A stretch of 64,000 nucleotides of DNA from Brachypterus glaber (GCA_958510825.1 OY294046.1:8816049-8880048), one strand, 5' to 3'; shown: positions 1-10,718, numbered from the stretch's first letter. Numbers and translations are program-made. Notes: generated by a model from the sequence alone, not told the origin.

Positions 1-509
1 TTTTTTCTGTGTAACTTCATCATTGAAATTTTGGATTTAAACATATTAGTACTTAATTTTTCGTCCTCGATCCGTGAAATTTCACTTTCAAATTAATTTT
101 TATTAAAAACGGTTAATCCTACAGTATTAGAACAAGAGTACCTTTTTATGCATTTTTACCTGAGGAATCATATTCCAAAAATAAAATTACAAAAAACTTA
201 CACAGAAAACAGTTTGGGAAAAAAAACTAATAAAGCCCCCCAGTTTAGCACCCCCCTGTTTAAAATAAGTACATGAAGATAGCATACGAAGATGGGCCTT
301 ATTAAGGTTAGTTTACATTCAAAACCCCGTCGCTCTACCTCAAAGCGTTCCTGAGTTATTAAATAGAAACCGAATTTTTTAGCCACTTTCAAAGGGGCTT
401 AGCTCCCTTACGACACATTTTTAGACATATGTTTATAGGAACTTTTTTTCATATTTTACTATGTAGAATCACTCCTTAAAATTAATGACATAATTTACTG
501 GACATCCTG
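1..509. mobile_element. Right part of a long-inverted-repeat mariner-type MITE, cut by the window edge
   Basis: The sequence matches, by eye, the right half of the complete element at 59318-60113: the stretch around 385-475 with a GTAGAATCAC-type motif, then a terminal CATCCTG followed by TA. The left half lies outside the window. It is non-coding; the 64-codon frame on the - strand here is part of the repeat and is not a gene. Confidence 0.55.
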
Positions 510-539
510 TATAAGATCCACCCTAATCTGCAGATACAG

Positions 540-780
540 ATTGAATTGCTTCTCACCCACGTTTGAAGCAAAAAATCGATATAAGATGATATTTATAAAG
601 TAAGCTATTAAAAGGAAATTGTATGGATGAATTAAAGGTATAGATTTTTTTATCCGTTTACCTTATACGCAATTTCGTATTCAGAATCTATCTGTTCCTG
701 TGATTCTTTCAATTACTAATTGATTTTGGATCCGAAATTTCTTATAGCGTAGCACTATGGGCCAGGTTGTCAAGTATTTA
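540..780. repeat. Dispersed repeat, second copy at about 40128-40372
   Basis: TTGCTTCTCACCCACG, AAAATCGATATAAGATGAT and the downstream GCAATTTCGTATTCAGAATC recur in the same order near 40128-40372, where they lie inside another MITE. No terminal structure or coding potential was seen. Confidence 0.5.
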
Positions 781-839
781 TCATACAAATATTGACCTTT
801 TAAATAACTTTTGAGATCAGGGCAATAGCGCGAAATCTA

Positions 840-1330
840 AATTTGTTTTTCTATTTTGCGACTCTTATAAGCTCATTATCACACGCATTTTGCGTGTTCT
901 TATAGGCCCATAAGAGGTCTGTACTTTTTGTTCTTTTGGGTTGGCAACAGACCTGGCCTATCGCTTGACGTTTTCCGTGCAAATGTCAATGTCGCTTTAA
1001 AGTTGAATTTTCTACAAAATTTTGTGTTTAGGTTATTTTTACCATGTTAAAATTGTGGCTTGGTTAATTGCAGTAAAAAAGAGAAGAGATGACTATAAAA
1101 TATATCAAAATATCATTTATTCTTGGAATTTTAAACATGGTGTAAACTGTAATGCCAATCTAAAACAAAAATCCCTAAATCATTCATCAATTTAAATGTA
1201 AGTTTTTTTAAATTTTAGAGCAAAATAGAAAAAATTGTATAAAGCACTCGTTTCATAACACGTTTTTAGCGCACGAGTACAAGTTTAGAAAACGAGCCGC
1301 TTGCGGCGTATGTTATGAAACTAGTACCTT
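840..1330 (+). repeat. About 490-bp dispersed repeat, opposite-strand copy at 48485-48985
   Basis: The whole block, from GCTCATTATCACACGC through the AAACGAGCCGCTTGCGG motif, reappears reverse-complemented at 48485-48985 with few differences. Both copies hold the palindromic stretch ACACGCATTTTGCGTGT. No reading frame is shared. It may be a non-autonomous transposon; no target duplication could be defined. Confidence 0.6.
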
Positions 1331-2527
1331 AATATACTATTTAAGAACTTCGCTGTTTTACATTAATTATAATTTTGGATTAGTACGGAATTTTAAAAGT
1401 GTTTTTCATTTTTTATATTCTTATAGATGCATAAGTTAAATAAAATATAACCAGCTGAAAATTGTTTTTGTATGTTCAAATACTACATACTTTTTCATAA
1501 AATTGCTACTTAGTTTAATAAATGACATTTTTGAAATACCCCGCAACACAACGAAACGCAGTCAATATAAAGAAATTATATCTCAACTTATTCCTTATGA
1601 TGTGCTCTTCAAAATAAGTTAGCACAATTTAGCACTTTTTTTTTAGAAAAGTGTAATTTACTAATAAATAAATAATAATAATTTTACAGTAAAAATGGTA
1701 GGAAAGTGGGGAAAATTAAGGGAAAAATTGGTAAGTTTCCCCAAACAGTTCAGTTAAGGTTATTTATGCATTTTTAAGGTTATTGCTTTTCCATTTTATT
1801 TATTTTTTTTATTTTTGGGAAGCTTAAGCTTAAGCTTAAATTTGTATTCGTGCAAAAATTTTCAAAATATTTTTTTGCGTATTTTTGGGTTTTATGACGT
1901 TTTATGCCGATTAAGATATATTTTGAGCAAAAAAAATTGTTCGGTTCGGTGGGTGTGTACAGGAAATCTTGTAAGCACGATAACTTAAGAACGCTTTAAT
2001 CTAGAGAGTTGAAATTTCGCATACAGGTATGTTACCAAAAGTTCTCGTTCGGGATTGTTTTTAGTAAACGTTTGGCACAAAATACAATATTTTTTCGTAA
2101 GAAAATTTCAAAATTGGTATATGGCGGTTTTTAACATTGGATTCGATTTTAGCGGTGTTGTATCCCCCCAAATACCAATGTTTATGTTTATTTGACAAAA
2201 ATCAGCCTTTCTGCCAAAATATCTGATCCCCTGGCCCATAGTGCGTAGGCCGGGTAATATTTTGAAGATTTGCAAACCAACGTATGATCCAAAGACTATT
2301 CTTTGGCATAATACTCTACCAGCTGCGAGTGTATAATGATGTTATAAATAATAATAAATTATCAACATTAATATGTTATTTACTATAGTTCAACTTAAAT
2401 GTAGTCAAGATAAGTTTATTGTGTTGAGATTAATTTTTTATTATTATTTATTATAATAATTATCTATTATACATACACTGAGAAAATAATCGATCCTATT
2501 TTTTATTTTTCTCTGTATTATTACTAA
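1331..2527. other. AT-rich non-coding stretch
   Basis: No gene was recognised. Around 1978-2030 there is a CACGATAACTTAAGAACGC motif that recurs near 9840, 25570 and 26015 beside GTCY-type microsatellites, so part of this stretch is an eroded copy of that repeat. Confidence 0.4.
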
Positions 2528-2638
2528 GGGAACTTTCAAGTTTACGTAACGCAAATTTTGATCATTTTGGACACCCCCCCCCTGTAACACTCCAAAATGA
2601 CCCCCCCCAGGAGCGTTACGTAATACTTGAACGTTCCC
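2528..2638. mobile_element. 111-bp MITE with TAA target duplication (Harbinger-like)
   Basis: Inverted ends GGGAACTTTCAAGTTTACGT and ACGTAATACTTGAACGTTCCC are flanked by TAA at 2525-2527 and 2639-2641. A three-base TWA duplication with G-rich ends is typical of the PIF/Harbinger superfamily. A related right end lies at about 13892-13920, and the larger 31265-31990 element shares the ACGTAACGC motif. Confidence 0.65.
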
Positions 2639-3196
2639 TAAGACAATTTTTTGTGTACCTATATGTATTCGATATTTTTAACTTTTAATCTGTGGGCAGT
2701 GGGGCATAGAATAATGTTTTTAAATGGAAAGGGGGTCGTGAAATATATATATATTTTTTATTTTTAGAAATTTTTTTAAGTACAGTAGGGTTAAAAATGG
2801 GACTTCGTCAAAATTAAAAAAAAAACGAACATTTTTGGTAAGTAATTTATTTCATAAATCATAATGAAAAAAGTTAAATTATACTTTTAAACTAATTTTT
2901 AATGATAAAATAAAAAGTTCAAAAATAAACTCTCAAAAACTGCATTTTTAAGCAAAAAAAAAGAATAATCCACTTGAAAAATTATATTATAACAAAAAAT
3001 ATATAATCGAACAGAGAGAAGTTTATTTGCTTTAAAATGATGTATCATACGACACATTTAAAAAAGCTGCCCCCTGTTACACCCACTTTAAAAGCTAAAT
3101 ATATAAAATACAACTCGTTTAAAAGTTATGAGTGGGGGGTGACTTTTCGATCGCACTGTATAAACAATTCAATTAAATATTTTGTAATAAACACGG
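2639..3196. other. AT-rich repeat remnants
   Basis: The stretch 2690-2760 (GTGGGCAGTGGGGCATAGA, GGGGGTCGTG) resembles the interior of the foldback at 19041-19470 and the block at 49020-49200. No gene was seen. The open frame starting at 3037 runs into a repeat end and has no recognisable product. Confidence 0.4.
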
Positions 3197-3277
3197 GTCG
3201 GATCGAAGTAGCCATTTACCGGGGGGCCCCCGGCGGGGGCTTTCAAAAATTAGAATTTTAAAAAACTTTTTTTTTTC

Positions 3278-3429
3278 AAGTAAATAGACAGTTTAAACTA
3301 TTTTTCACCAAGCGGAATGTCATGTCGACGCTGTTAATACTGAGTCACTTGGTCATGGTCCATGACTCATTAACAGTGTCGACATGACATTCCGCTTGGT
3401 GAACAATAGTTTAAAGTGGCTATTTACTT
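3278..3429. repeat. 152-bp foldback MITE
   Basis: Arms beginning AAGTAAATAG and ending CTATTTACTT pair over about 65 bases each, including TCACCAAGCGGAATGTCATG and its complement, around a spacer of about 15 bases. A transcript would form a long hairpin. Confidence 0.75.
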
Positions 3430-3682
3430 AAAAATAGGAAAAGTGAAGCTTTTTTTTACTAGTCTGTAGAATTTACGGTCGATGCGAAGCAAAGTCCGGA
3501 AACTACAGACGAGTAAAAAAAGCCCTTTCCCTCTGAGCGAAACATACTATTTTTTCTTCAAGCATCCTATGTATTTTTTTAAATATTAATTTTTGAATTT
3601 AATTTATTCAGTAATAAAGTATGTTTTTTTATTAAAATAGGCCAATAAAACCCTTTCGAAATAAACCTAAACCTTCCTTAGC

Positions 3683-3811
3683 TCATTTTAAATTTTTTTC
3701 GTAGGCTAAATCGTACACTTCTTGCGATTTCGATGGTAACTTGCGTAATATAGCATTTGCAATTTCGGAGCGATTTGTAGGTGTATAAACCATATATTCT
3801 TCTTCAATCAT
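3683..3811 (-). CDS. 42-codon short reading frame inside a repeated element (unrecognised)
   Basis: ATG at 3811 opens a frame of 42 codons ending in TGA at 3683. The peptide begins MIEEEYMVYTPT and ends with LPSKSQEVYDLAYEKNLK. A second copy in the related block at 6172-6264 keeps the start, the stop and the frame although 36 bases have been removed from its middle. The C-terminal half resembles the start of the core-binding domain of some insect tyrosine-recombinase (Crypton-like) proteins, which often have an LPxKSxxxYxxAY pattern; that link is inference from memory. It could be a truncated transposase exon or a chance frame. Confidence 0.3.
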   Translation of the reverse strand: MIEEEYMVYTPTNRSEIANAILRKLPSKSQEVYDLAYEKNLK

Positions 3812-4125
3812 TTTTATTCAATTTCACACATGGTTTTTGCACAGAATCTCGAGTCAACCACCGGTTTACATAATAAACAAACAAGTATGGCTGTCATCAA
3901 AGTCAAAGAGTGCTGCCGCCAGTGGTGGTTTTGCTAACTAACTTTTTTTTAGGGTATACAACAATGAACTTATTTTTTTACTGTAAAAAAAATAGACCAC
4001 TTCTAACTAGTGTGTTCAGTTACAAAATATGAACATTTTATTAGGTACGCTTGAAGAAAAAAGAGTTTTTTAAAATTCTAATTTTTGCATGCCCCCGGTA
4101 ATGGCTACTTGGTTCCGAATCGTGG

Positions 4126-4883
4126 TAATAAAACTCGAATAAAAAAAGGTATATTTTTAGAACTGAAATACGGTCAGGAATACGATATTATGGAAATTAT
4201 AGTTTAGTTTGATCAGCGCGTAATAATTATTAAGAAAAGTACATATTTCAACCTATAAATAGCAGACTAAACAATCATCGAATAAGTACAATGCTTTGCT
4301 GTTCATAGTATACTCTTCGCATTCCATAATAGTCAACGAAAGGCATTTCATTCGTTAAAACTGACAAAAACGTCGCCAATATAAACATTCGTCTGTCTTA
4401 CTCGCACATCTTTGTTCTAACAGAGACCACAATACCAGTTACTGGTAATTGTTATTATTCAGGCCTGAATATACCTACTATTTGCTTACAAATAAACCGA
4501 GATGTTGGCGATACTTTATTTTAACGGTATGCGTATTCTAGAAAGAAGGGTTATTAGTTTGTTGATAATAGTATATTAAAGGACAATCTGCATAAGATTC
4601 TATTTTGGCGTACGCGTCCATGTTTGGAAAACGAGTCGCGAAGCGGGGAGTTTTATAATGGAAGAGGGGGCTAAATGTATTATGGAAAGAGTTCTTTATA
4701 CTATTTTATTTATTTGCGCGTTTTATTTTGCTTACAAGGTACTTCAGTTTTGAATAAGTTCAATATGACTGATTTGGGAAATTTAATGTATTTATATTGG
4801 TAACAATGACATTAACTACTTAAAATTTTTCATTTGTTTTTTTTTTCTTTACTAATATATAATAGTTACAAACTTTTTAAGTT
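4126..4883. other. Non-coding, AT-rich
   Basis: Nothing beyond repeat fragments was recognised. A TTCATAGTATACTCTTCGCATTCCATAAT piece near 4304-4330 is similar to repeat ends at about 20445-20475 and 25170-25200. Confidence 0.35.
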
Positions 4884-5612
4884 TCTGGAACCTCACGTGC
4901 TTACTGGGATACATACGCGATATCGTAGATAAACCTTTTATAAAAGTTTCATGGTAGTTGCGTTGAGTATTCACAATGTAGCCCTCTTTATATATTGATA
5001 TCACAGAAAAATGTTTTATAAAAGTTGCATAGGGTTGGGCTGAAAACTCACAATGTACCCCTTTTTAAGAATTCTTCAGGATATCTGCAACCTCAAGTGT
5101 TTACTAGGATGCATACGCAATATCGTAGATAAACCTTTTATAAAAGTTTCATGGTAGTTGCGTTGAGAAATCACAATGTAGCCTTTTTTTATACATTGTT
5201 ATCACAGAAAAACGTTTTATAAAAGTTGCATAGGGTTTCGCTGAAAAGTCACAATGTACCCCTTGTTAAGAATTCTTCAGGATAAGATAAGATAAGATAA
5301 GATAAATTTATTGGTGTGAATAGATAAATCTTTACACAAGTCAGAAACATATAGAACTTGATATAAAAAAATATGTTACAACCACATTTCTGTGTTTGTA
5401 TTTATTTTTAATTTGGGTTTTATTATACATAATTTCATTTAATTTCTTTACTTAGTTATAATTCAAAAATAATATTTTGTTTTAAATTAATTGTATTTTT
5501 GTAAGTAACGCGCTGAAAACCTCCTAGCTTTTCTGCGCGAGTTCGGGTAGGTTGCCTTCCGGACAGTAGCAATTTGACAAAATACATGAATCATATCTGC
5601 AACCTCACGTGT
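4884..5612. repeat. About 200-bp tandem repeat, two full units and part of a third
   Basis: Unit 1 (about 4884-5083) and unit 2 (about 5084-5281) share AACCTCACGTG-type starts, AAACCTTTTATAAAAGTTTC, CACAATGTAGCC and GAATTCTTCAGGAT. A third unit resumes at about 5593 with ATATCTGCAACCTCACGTG. Units 2 and 3 are separated by the retrotransposon tail at 5282-5590. Confidence 0.75.
5282..5590 (-). mobile_element. 3' end of a non-LTR retrotransposon with (TTATC)n tail
   Basis: Read on the - strand, the segment ends in CCAATAAATTTATC followed by about five TTATC units, the kind of A-poor microsatellite tail seen on several insect non-LTR families. It interrupts the 200-bp tandem array at its GGATATCTG site. 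Only the untranslated 3' part and perhaps a few terminal codons are present. Confidence 0.55.
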
Positions 5613-5930
5613 TTATTGGGTTGGTTGATAGATATTGAAACTGAAACTAATTATTGATTGTATTAATTGGTAATAATTTTAATTAATTATATTTAATAAA
5701 TAGAAAGTTATTTTAAGCTATTTTCTTGGGTTTAATTAGTAAAAATTGCACAAAGAACTGAAATGTCTAAAGTAACAGAAATTAATTGTTTATAAAATTT
5801 ACTCCTACTAGGAGAGAAAAAAAATATTATTGCTATAGGTAAAGAAAATTGATTTCACAGTCTGAAAATATGATAAATAATGGTATGTTCTAAAGCTAGT
5901 AGTGAAATTAGTATATTGTTTTACTAAGAG

Positions 5931-6502
5931 GAAAAGTGAAGCTTTTTTACTAGTCTGTAGAATTTACGGACGACGCGAAGCGGAGTCCGGAAACTACAGA
6001 CGAGTAAAAACAGCACTTTTTCTCTGAGTGAAACAAACTATTTTTTCTTCAAGCATATATATTTTTTTAAATATTAATTTTTGAATTTAATATATTCAGT
6101 AATAAAGTATGTTTTTTTTATTAAAATAGGCCAATAAAACCCTATCGAAATGAAATTAAACCTTCCTTAGCTCATTTTAAATTTTTTTCGTAGGCTAAAT
6201 CGTACACTTTTGCAATTTCGGAGAGAATTGTAGGTGTATAAACCAGATATTCTTCTTCAATCATTTTTAATTAATTTCACACAAGGTTTTTGCACATAAA
6301 ATACATAATAAACAAACAAGTTTGAAGTATGGCTGTCATCAAAGTCAAAGAGTGCTGCCGCAAGTGGTGGTTTTGCTAACTAACTTTTTTTACGGCGTAC
6401 AACAATGAACTCATTTTTTTACTGTAAAAAAATAGATTACTTCTAACTAGTGTGTTCCGTTATAAAATATGAACTTTTTAGTACACTTGAAGAAAAAAAA
6501 TA
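5931..6502. mobile_element. Second copy of the 3436-4072 repeat block
   Basis: GAAAAGTGAAGCTTTTTTAC, CTAGTCTGTAGAATTTACGG, the internal TTTTTTCTTCAAGC, AGTCAAAGAGTGCTGCCGC and the terminal ACTTGAAGAAAAAA occur in the same order as at 3436-4072. This copy lacks the outer GTAGCCATTTACC arms, so the block moves or is copied separately from them. Confidence 0.6.
6172..6264 (-). CDS. 30-codon version of the short repeat-borne reading frame
   Basis: ATG at 6264 to TGA at 6172, starting MIEEEYLVYTPT and ending KVYDLAYEKNLK. Compared with 3683-3811 it lacks 12 internal codons in frame and has a few substitutions. Product unrecognised; low confidence that it is expressed. Confidence 0.25.
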   Translation of the reverse strand: MIEEEYLVYTPTILSEIAKVYDLAYEKNLK

Positions 6503-6755
6503 TTTTATAATAATTGGCTGACCCACCTTAATTATTAACTGTATTTTTATGTTGATTGTTATTTAAATATTGACAATATCAATCAATTTGTCATTTTATT
6601 TTATATGAAGATAAAGATACTAGACTAATATTATACAGTACGGTCCAGAAGTCAGCTCCCCCCTCTTTACTTTTGAAGGAGTGGAGATATCTGCTTCAAA
6701 TTTGGAACACCTAAATAAGACAACTCAGACTATCTTTTTAAATATATTTGATATA

Positions 6756-7488
6756 CAGGGTGATCAGTAACTGCCATGCCAAAATTTAAGAGGTGATTCT
6801 ACATCCAAAAATATGAAAAAAAAGTTTCTATAAAGGGTGTTCCGGAAATGGGCCCTAAGGGAGATACGGCTCTTCGAAAATGACATATTGAATGGGGAAC
6901 AAATAAGAGCATTAATAAAATTTTAATGCTGCAGGGTGATTCTTCATTTAAAATTGAGCAAAAAAGTATTCTTTACCAAAACACCTAAATTTAATGTTAA
7001 AGGAGTAATGGCCTTTTAAAAAGTAACGTTTTTGGTGGCACTAAATGTTCCTCTTAATTAATTTTTTTTTTGAAAACGGTTGCTCCTACAGTGTTACACT
7101 ATATGACATTTTTTATGTATTTTTACTCAAGAATCCTATATTTTTTTACAAAAAATCCAAAAAAAATACACTAAAAAAGTTTGGGACAAAAATGTGTTAA
7201 GCCTTGCATATTTTATCCGTCTAGACACGCCTCTGGATAAATTCAAAACAAAATAAATTAACATAAACGTATTGCCCTTATTAATACTAGTATACATGCA
7301 AAAGCTCGTCACTCTAGCTTAAAGGGAACCAGAGTTTTTAATTAAAAACCTTATTTTTATTATAATTTTAAACGGCCGTAACTCCCTTAGGGCGCATTTC
7401 TGGACCAACCTTTGTAGAAACTTTTTTTGATATTTTTAAATGTAGAATCACCTATTAAATTTTGGCATGCCAGTTATTGATCACCCTG
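6756..7488. mobile_element. 733-bp long-TIR mariner-type MITE, TA target
   Basis: CAGGGTGATCAGTAACTGCC at the left and its near complement GGCATGCCAGTTATTGATCA followed by CCCTG at the right are flanked by TA (6754-6755 and 7489-7490). Inverted arms run well over 100 bases. There is no coding capacity. Fragments of the same family recur at about 12735-12855, 30480-31200, 32745-32820, 38190-39350 and 54180-54560. Confidence 0.75.
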
Positions 7489-7687
7489 TATGTAACTTAA
7501 AATCGCCCCTAGGCCTCTAGAGGCGATTTTTTTTAATGGAAAGGATGGTCGTGTGATATATCATGTTAAAGCTTCTAAATTTTTCTATTTGACCATATTT
7601 TTTAATATGTTTTTGAAGGGGGTTGAAAATGGGAATTTTGTTAAACTTTTCTAAAAAAAAATTGATAATGCAAAAGCGCAAATGATA

Positions 7688-8160
7688 CACGGTGTATTTG
7701 AAATAGGGTCCGAAATTTTAAGGGGTGATTCTACATCATAAAATATGACAAAAAGTTCCTAAATAAATAATATTTTTAAACATATTATGTCTACAAATGC
7801 GTCGTAAGAGAGCTAAACCCCTTTAAAAGTGGCTAAAAAAATCGGTTTTTATTTGATAACTCAGTGACCCTTTGAGATATAGCAACTAGGTTTTGCACGT
7901 GAACTAACCTTAATAAGGCCCATATTTGTATGTTATTGTCATGTACTTATTTTAACCAGGGATGTGCGAAACGGAGGGGGGCTTATCAGTTTTTTCTCCC
8001 AAACTTTTTTCTGTGTAACTCTTTTGTAATTTAATTTTTGAAATATGATTCTTCAGGTCACAATACTGTAGGATTAACCGTTTTCGAGAAAATTTCATTT
8101 GAAGGTGAAATTTCACGGTTCGAGGACGAAAAATTAAATACTAAAATTTTAAAAACTAAA
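7688..8160. mobile_element. Partial copy of the 59318-60113 MITE family
   Basis: CACGGTGTATTTGAAATAG, then GTGATTCTACATCATAAAAT and the downstream blocks, match the left two-thirds of the complete element. The right terminal repeat is missing. Confidence 0.55.
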
Positions 8161-8347
8161 ATTGTGACTTTTGGACCGTACTTGATAATCTATAGATACA
8201 GTACCTAGGTATACTATATAAATAAATAAAATGAGTTTTATTTAACCATTAATAACGGATTATCAAGTAAACGACCTGATAATTGCACTTTTATATTGTT
8301 CAAATATTAATTTGAACCTTGATTTGAACGTTAATTGATAATATTAT

Positions 8348-8679
8348 CAAGGGCGTAGATGAGGGGGGGTAATGGGGGTAATGGGGGTAATTACCCCCCC
8401 CCCCCCCATAGGGTTGGGCGCCAATTTTTTTTGCTGCAAGGGCGCCAAGTTTGGAAGAAACCGCCAGGGACAAAGCTTCTTTTCTTGAGGGCATTTTTCT
8501 GGGCGCCATTTTTTTGCCAAGGCGCCAAGTTTTACTTAAAACCGTCAGGAACAAAGCTTTTTTTTTTAGGGTGTTTTTTTCTTTTTCAGGGGTGCCAAAT
8601 TTAAGGCTTGCTTCAGGGCGCCGAAAGGCCGGCCCTGGGTATTACCCCCCCCCATAGAAGAAAAACATCTACGCCCTTG
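8348..8679. mobile_element. 332-bp hAT-type MITE with perfect 8-bp target duplication
   Basis: Terminal inverted repeats CAAGGGCGTAGATG and CATCTACGCCCTTG are flanked on both sides by AATATTAT (8340-8347 and 8680-8687). The interior is G/C-rich (GGGGGTAAT repeats, poly-C) and non-coding; the small frames on both strands here are artefacts of that composition. Confidence 0.85.
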
Positions 8680-8687
8680 AATATTAT

Positions 8688-8770
8688 ACTATTCAAAGCG
8701 CCTGCGCTAGAATAGTGTTACACGGTAGTTTCGAATTTTCAAAAGCTTTTAAAAATAGTCCTAATAGAAT
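8688..8770. repeat. Hairpin-bearing repeat start, interrupted by the following element
   Basis: The hairpin AAGCGCCTGCGCTAGAATAG with its upstream ACTATTC partner is followed by ACGGTAGTTTCGAATTTTC. The same hairpin and downstream text recur near 18395 and 40883. The repeat resumes after the 8771-9656 insertion at about 9660 with another ACGGTAGTTCAGAATTTTC. Confidence 0.5.
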
Positions 8771-9656
8771 CCCTAGTAGAAATTTAACGTTAGAATAACG
8801 TTTTTCTAACGTTAGAAAACTGTATAAAAGTACGTTATAAAATATGTGCAAATGTCCCGCTTTTTAACGTTAGAATCAAACGTTAGTTATAAACGTTAAT
8901 TTAACGTTAGATTTTTAAGTTGGAAATACGTTATAAGTAGGTTTAATTTCTAACTTTCGGAGGGGGCGTGGCCAACTAGGAAATTACTACCTGCATCATA
9001 AAATGGCAGCTGGAGACAAATTTATTCATATAAATAAATCTTAATATATTTCAGCAATCATAATATTTTTAAACATAATTTCGTTACATTTATTTATAAA
9101 TTAGCCATCTTTTTAGGTGGCCCTAAATATTTTTCGTGTAATATGCTGTTATACTTCGATAAATACGTTTACCTCTCAGAAAAACTTTATATTTAGTTAG
9201 TTAATATTTATTTATACATTCAGAATCTTAAAATATTTTTTCAATTCTAATACAGCATTACCAGACTTACTATAATTTTGACTTTTGGGGGATATTTTTT
9301 TAAACTTATTATAGAAATAATAAATAATTATCAAACCTAGGCACATAGCTGTCTGAAATGAGTATTTTCTACTATAGCTTTAATAACGGAAATTAAAAAA
9401 ATATTTAAAGTTAGAATAAGGTTAGAAAAAGGTTAGAATTTAGTTGGGAAACTAACGTTAGATTTATGTATTTTATAACATTTTGGTCAAACGTTAGTTT
9501 TTAAGGTTAGATTTATATATTTTATAACGTTTTTGTCAAACGTTAGTTTTTAAGGTTAGATTTATATATTTTAAAACGTTTTTGTATAACGTTTGTGACT
9601 AAACATAAAAATGTCACTAATCTAATGTTATGTTAAGTTAGATGTATGTACCTGGG
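8771..9656 (+). mobile_element. Non-autonomous element with clustered AACGTTAG motifs (copy 1)
   Basis: The ends CCCTAGTAGAAATTT and (complemented) CCCAGGTACATACATC are short inverted repeats, with AT on both flanks. Both end regions are packed with the palindromic hexamer AACGTT within AACGTTAGA, in opposite orientation at the two ends. The core includes GGAGGGGGCGTGGCC. Copies 2 and 3 in the other orientation are at 17288-18142 and 33499-34437. No coding frame; superfamily unknown. Confidence 0.65.
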
Positions 9657-10049
9657 ATACTATTATACGGTAGTTCAGAATTTTCAAAAAAAAAAATCAA
9701 AAATCGTCCTAGACAAAAATTCTTGGATATAAATTTGTTTCATGAAAAAATAAGCAACTTTGTTTTTGAAATGTCCGTCTGTCTATCTGTCCGTCCGTCC
9801 ATCTGTCGTCCATCCGTCTGATGTCACGTTTTTGTGTACACGATAACTCAAGAACGAAGAATTTGATCGACTTGAAATTTTCAGAAAAAAATAAGTTCTA
9901 TGAAGAAAAGATCCCTATTATTTTTGAAAGTAATCCCCCCAAAAACAAAAAAGTTATGGAGGGTTAAACTTTTAAAAAATCGAAAAAAGCTGAAAGAAAA
10001 CTCCGATTAACCTAACTTTCAGGGAAAATTATTTTTATTATAAGGATTA
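9657..10049. repeat. GTCY-microsatellite repeat, possible Helentron-like non-autonomous element
   Basis: The order is ACGGTAGTTCAGAATTTTC, AAAAATTCTTGGATAT, a run of GTCC/GTCT units (9776-9820), then ACACGATAACTCAAGAACG and CCCCCCAAAAACAAAAAAG. A (GTCY)n tract inside a non-coding element is known from the DINE-1/mini-me elements of Diptera, which are Helentron relatives; placing this beetle-like repeat there is inference. Related pieces are at 30300-30450, 40850-41280, 25440-25640 and 12300-12510. Confidence 0.4.
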
Positions 10050-10260
10050 TGGTCTGTTTTTTCAAGCACGATAGTAAATTAAAAATAGCACAGTAAATAT
10101 TTTTACAACATGTTTGAATAGTATATGTTTGTATATAAAATATAGTTATGTTTTATAAAATAAAATACGCAGTATATTCGCACATCCAATATTCGAATCT
10201 GTTTTGAAAATATTCACTGTGCGATTTTTAATTTACTATCTTGCTTGAAAAAACAGACCA
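10050..10260. mobile_element. 211-bp foldback MITE
   Basis: TGGTCTGTTTTTTCAAGCAC and its complement at the other end form arms of about 55 bases, with TA on each flank. A truncated relative lies at about 23838-23925. Confidence 0.65.
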
Positions 10261-10261
10261 T

Positions 10262-10718
10262 AATAGAGCTCTCTACAACTAGAATTATGAAACAAAATAC
10301 TTCTACCCTATCTCTATCTCATTTGTGCTACACTTTCCAGCCAACCAAATAAATACTGTATTTATGTTTCATACAACAAATACAGTATTTATTTGGTTGG
10401 CCGGAAAGTGTAACAGTGAGCGGCACGAACGAACATAGCTAATGTGAATCTGTAGAATAAGATAATTCTACTAAAATTGAGATGGCGCCAGTAATTTCTT
10501 TAATAAAAATAAATAGTTACACTTTTCGCCCGGCCAAGTAAATATTGTATTTGTTCAACAAAGAACAAATATAGAATTTGTTTGGTTGGGTGGAAGTGGG
10601 AGTGTATGTATGTCTTCTATCCTTTTTGGGTAGAACTTTTGTCCCTGTCTAATTTAACGGGATAAATCTCCATTCAACCAATTTTGAAAGTAATCCCCAC
10701 AAAAACAACAAAGTTATA
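10262..10718. repeat. Foldback repeats, related to 54930-55735
   Basis: 10330-10411 is a hairpin with arms CACTTTCCAGCCAACCAAAT and complement, and 10515-10590 is a diverged second one. AGAGCTCTCTACAACTAGAA and AGATAGAGATAGGGTAG-type blocks recur in inverse orientation near 55660-55735. The last part (10684-10718) is the GTAATCCCC/AAAAACAACAAAG segment of the GTCY repeat. Confidence 0.45.

Larger units (their letters stand above)
3197..4125. mobile_element. Composite inverted-repeat element carrying a short reading frame
   Basis: Outer arms GTAGCCATTTACCGGGGGGC (from about 3209) and CCCCCGGTAATGGCTACTTG (to about 4112) are inverted, followed inward by AAAATTAGAATTTT and its complement. Inside lie a foldback (3278-3429), a second foldback (about 3436-3535) and a block with an internal TTTTTTCTTCAAGC and its complement near 4058. 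Part of this block (about 3436-4072) has a second copy at 5931-6502. A small frame at 3683-3811 is on the - strand. No superfamily is assigned. Confidence 0.5.
6636..8184. mobile_element. Composite mariner-type repeat with GGTCC-containing ends
   Basis: Left end TACAGTACGGTCCAGAAGTC and right end GTGACTTTTGGACCGTACT are inverted. The left arm continues into the same sequence as the foldback at 19041-19190. The interior is interrupted by the MITE at 6756-7488 and by a partial copy of the 59318-60113 family (about 7688-8160). The right boundary is uncertain. Confidence 0.45.

Noticed and set aside
8300..8657. Overlapping frames of 68-84 codons on both strands
   Set aside because: They lie wholly within the hAT-type MITE and arise from its G/C-rich tracts; no motif, no codon bias.
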